A stretch of DNA of 64,000 nucleotides from Chytridium lagenaria (taxonomy: Eukaryota; Chytridiomycota; Chytridiomycetes; Chytridiales; Chytridiaceae), in assembly GCA_025449115.1 (NCBI GenBank), contig JAHLKC010000084.1, forward strand, positions 62,001-126,000. Direction: 5' to 3'. Within the stretch, counting starts at the first letter, position 1. Every line of letters starts with the position of its first letter. Below are positions 63,242 through 64,000 of the stretch, piece by piece. The notes under the pieces were generated by a model. The model worked only from the letters and a program-made list of their open reading frames with translations, was not told the DNA's origin and searched no databases. Position numbers and translations under genes: made by a program.

Positions 63242-64000
63242 ATGTCTACGAATGGTACCACCTCCACATCCTCCACTGGCTCCTCTCTCCTGAGGCCAGT
63301 CAAGTTCAAAGGCACCACTGTCGTTGAATTTGACGAACATATGAGGAAGGTTCGTATTTATGCGCAATCTAAAGGTGTCGCCCACTTCTATGATGCAGAG
63401 ACTGTCATTCCTCCTGCTCCCACTCTACCTGTGCTCGCGGCTCCTGGGGATCCCCTGTCGTCCCTATCGATCCTGCTGAGTTTGAGGAATACCGTCTCCT
63501 CATGACCAACTGGTCGGCACGCTCCACCGGCTACCAACAAGAACGCACTTCCTATGATCGTGATCTCACTCGTCGAGAAAAAGCGATACAGTCAAATGAG
63601 ATTGCTAAAGCTTTTCTTGATGAATGTTTTCAATCAAGCGATCGAAAGCGTGTGGAGACTCTTGTCAACGCGTCTGAGCAAGTCGCGGCCCTCAGGAACC
63701 TCTATACTGTTGGTAATTTGGATGGCCAGGCAGGACAGCAATGGAACGTTCGATGGTCCAAGCTGCAGCTCCAAGAAACCGCGACTCTACCGGATATTCT
63801 CATCTACCTTGAAACAGTCGTAGACTTGATTGAGGCGCATGAGCGTATCTATACGAAGGACTCCGATAAACGGCAGATGCTCGATCTCTTAGTCGCGAAG
63901 TTTACACACAACACTCCCGCGGTGCCCGAGTTTACTGGTCTCTCAGTCAAAGTGAATGATGGCGGCTCTTCTTCTTTCCTCCCCACTCTCGATGTCGGCG
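63242..64000 (+). CDS. copia-like retrotransposon gag, 3' truncated by window edge
   Basis: ATG at 63242 opens MSTNGTTSTSSTGSS then LRPVKFKGTTVVEFDEHMRKVRIYA, a gag-like N-terminus. After a one-base shift near 63455 the frame continues to the end of the window: PIDPAEFEEYRLLM, SNEIAKAFLDECFQ, VGNLDGQAGQQWNVRWSKLQL, LIEAHERIYTKDSDKRQMLDLL. The helical pattern resembles UBN2-type gag of Ty1/copia elements. No zinc knuckle or protease is reached before the edge. The element probably continues beyond 64000. Confidence 0.55.

Overview
The window is nuclear DNA of a fungus. Most genes are broken up by short GT-AG introns (about 40-260 bp), spacers are AT-rich, and the gene set is fungal: a CBM21/GH15 glucoamylase, subtilisin-like S8 proteases with N-terminal propeptides, MIA40, a PLAC8 protein, an ABCC transporter, mitochondrial carriers and an EOGT/GT61-like glycosyltransferase. 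An anoctamin, an EOGT-like enzyme, several secreted depolymerases and expanded surface proteins fit an early-diverging, chytrid-like fungus. That placement is inference; no marker RNA gene is present.

Layout. 0-2 kb: 3' part of an anoctamin. 3.2-6.3 kb: an AT-hook protein and a PLAC8 protein that appears to need a 2-nt exon. 6.3-9.1 kb: no intact gene. 9.1-13.1 kb (minus strand): a leucine-rich protein and a secreted alginate-lyase-domain protein. 14 kb: MIA40. 16.8-19.4 kb: EOGT-like glycosyltransferase. 20.1-27.1 kb: a large ABCC/MRP transporter. 28.2-29.1 kb: a small unknown basic protein. 29-33 kb: AT-rich spacer with a hAT-type MITE. 33.2-35.7 kb: secreted glucoamylase. 37.6-42.7 kb: two S8 proteases and the wreck of a third. 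43.1-45.7 kb: a secreted CPAF/S41-like protein with a GPI-like tail. 46.0-55.6 kb: three paralogous single-pass surface proteins (here A, B, C) with a Cys-rich ectodomain, a transmembrane helix, a SAM domain and a terminal PPxY/LPxY motif, with an SLC25A38/Hem25-like carrier between B and C. 55.9-60.1 kb: a 4.2-kb foldback element with long inverted arms carrying a tRNA-like B box. 60.1-64 kb: a broken pogo/Tc5-type transposase cut by a putative LTR, then a copia-like gag running off the edge.

The most interesting set is the A/B/C family. The three members share exon phases, a 13-nt micro-exon encoding one conserved Cys, an intron at the same place in the SAM domain and a C-terminal PY motif. 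They look like a fungal receptor or adaptor family that couples an extracellular Cys-rich module to SAM oligomerisation and perhaps to a WW-domain partner such as an Rsp5/NEDD4-type ligase. The function is inference.

A caution applies throughout. Many conserved genes, including MIA40, carry single-base frameshifts, several of them in homopolymer runs, while other multi-exon genes (CPAF-like, gene B, PLAC8, the 28-kb gene) join perfectly in frame. Uncorrected assembly indels are the simplest explanation, so frameshifted genes are described as probable genes unless other decay is visible. Coordinates of exon edges were read by eye and may be off by a base or so.
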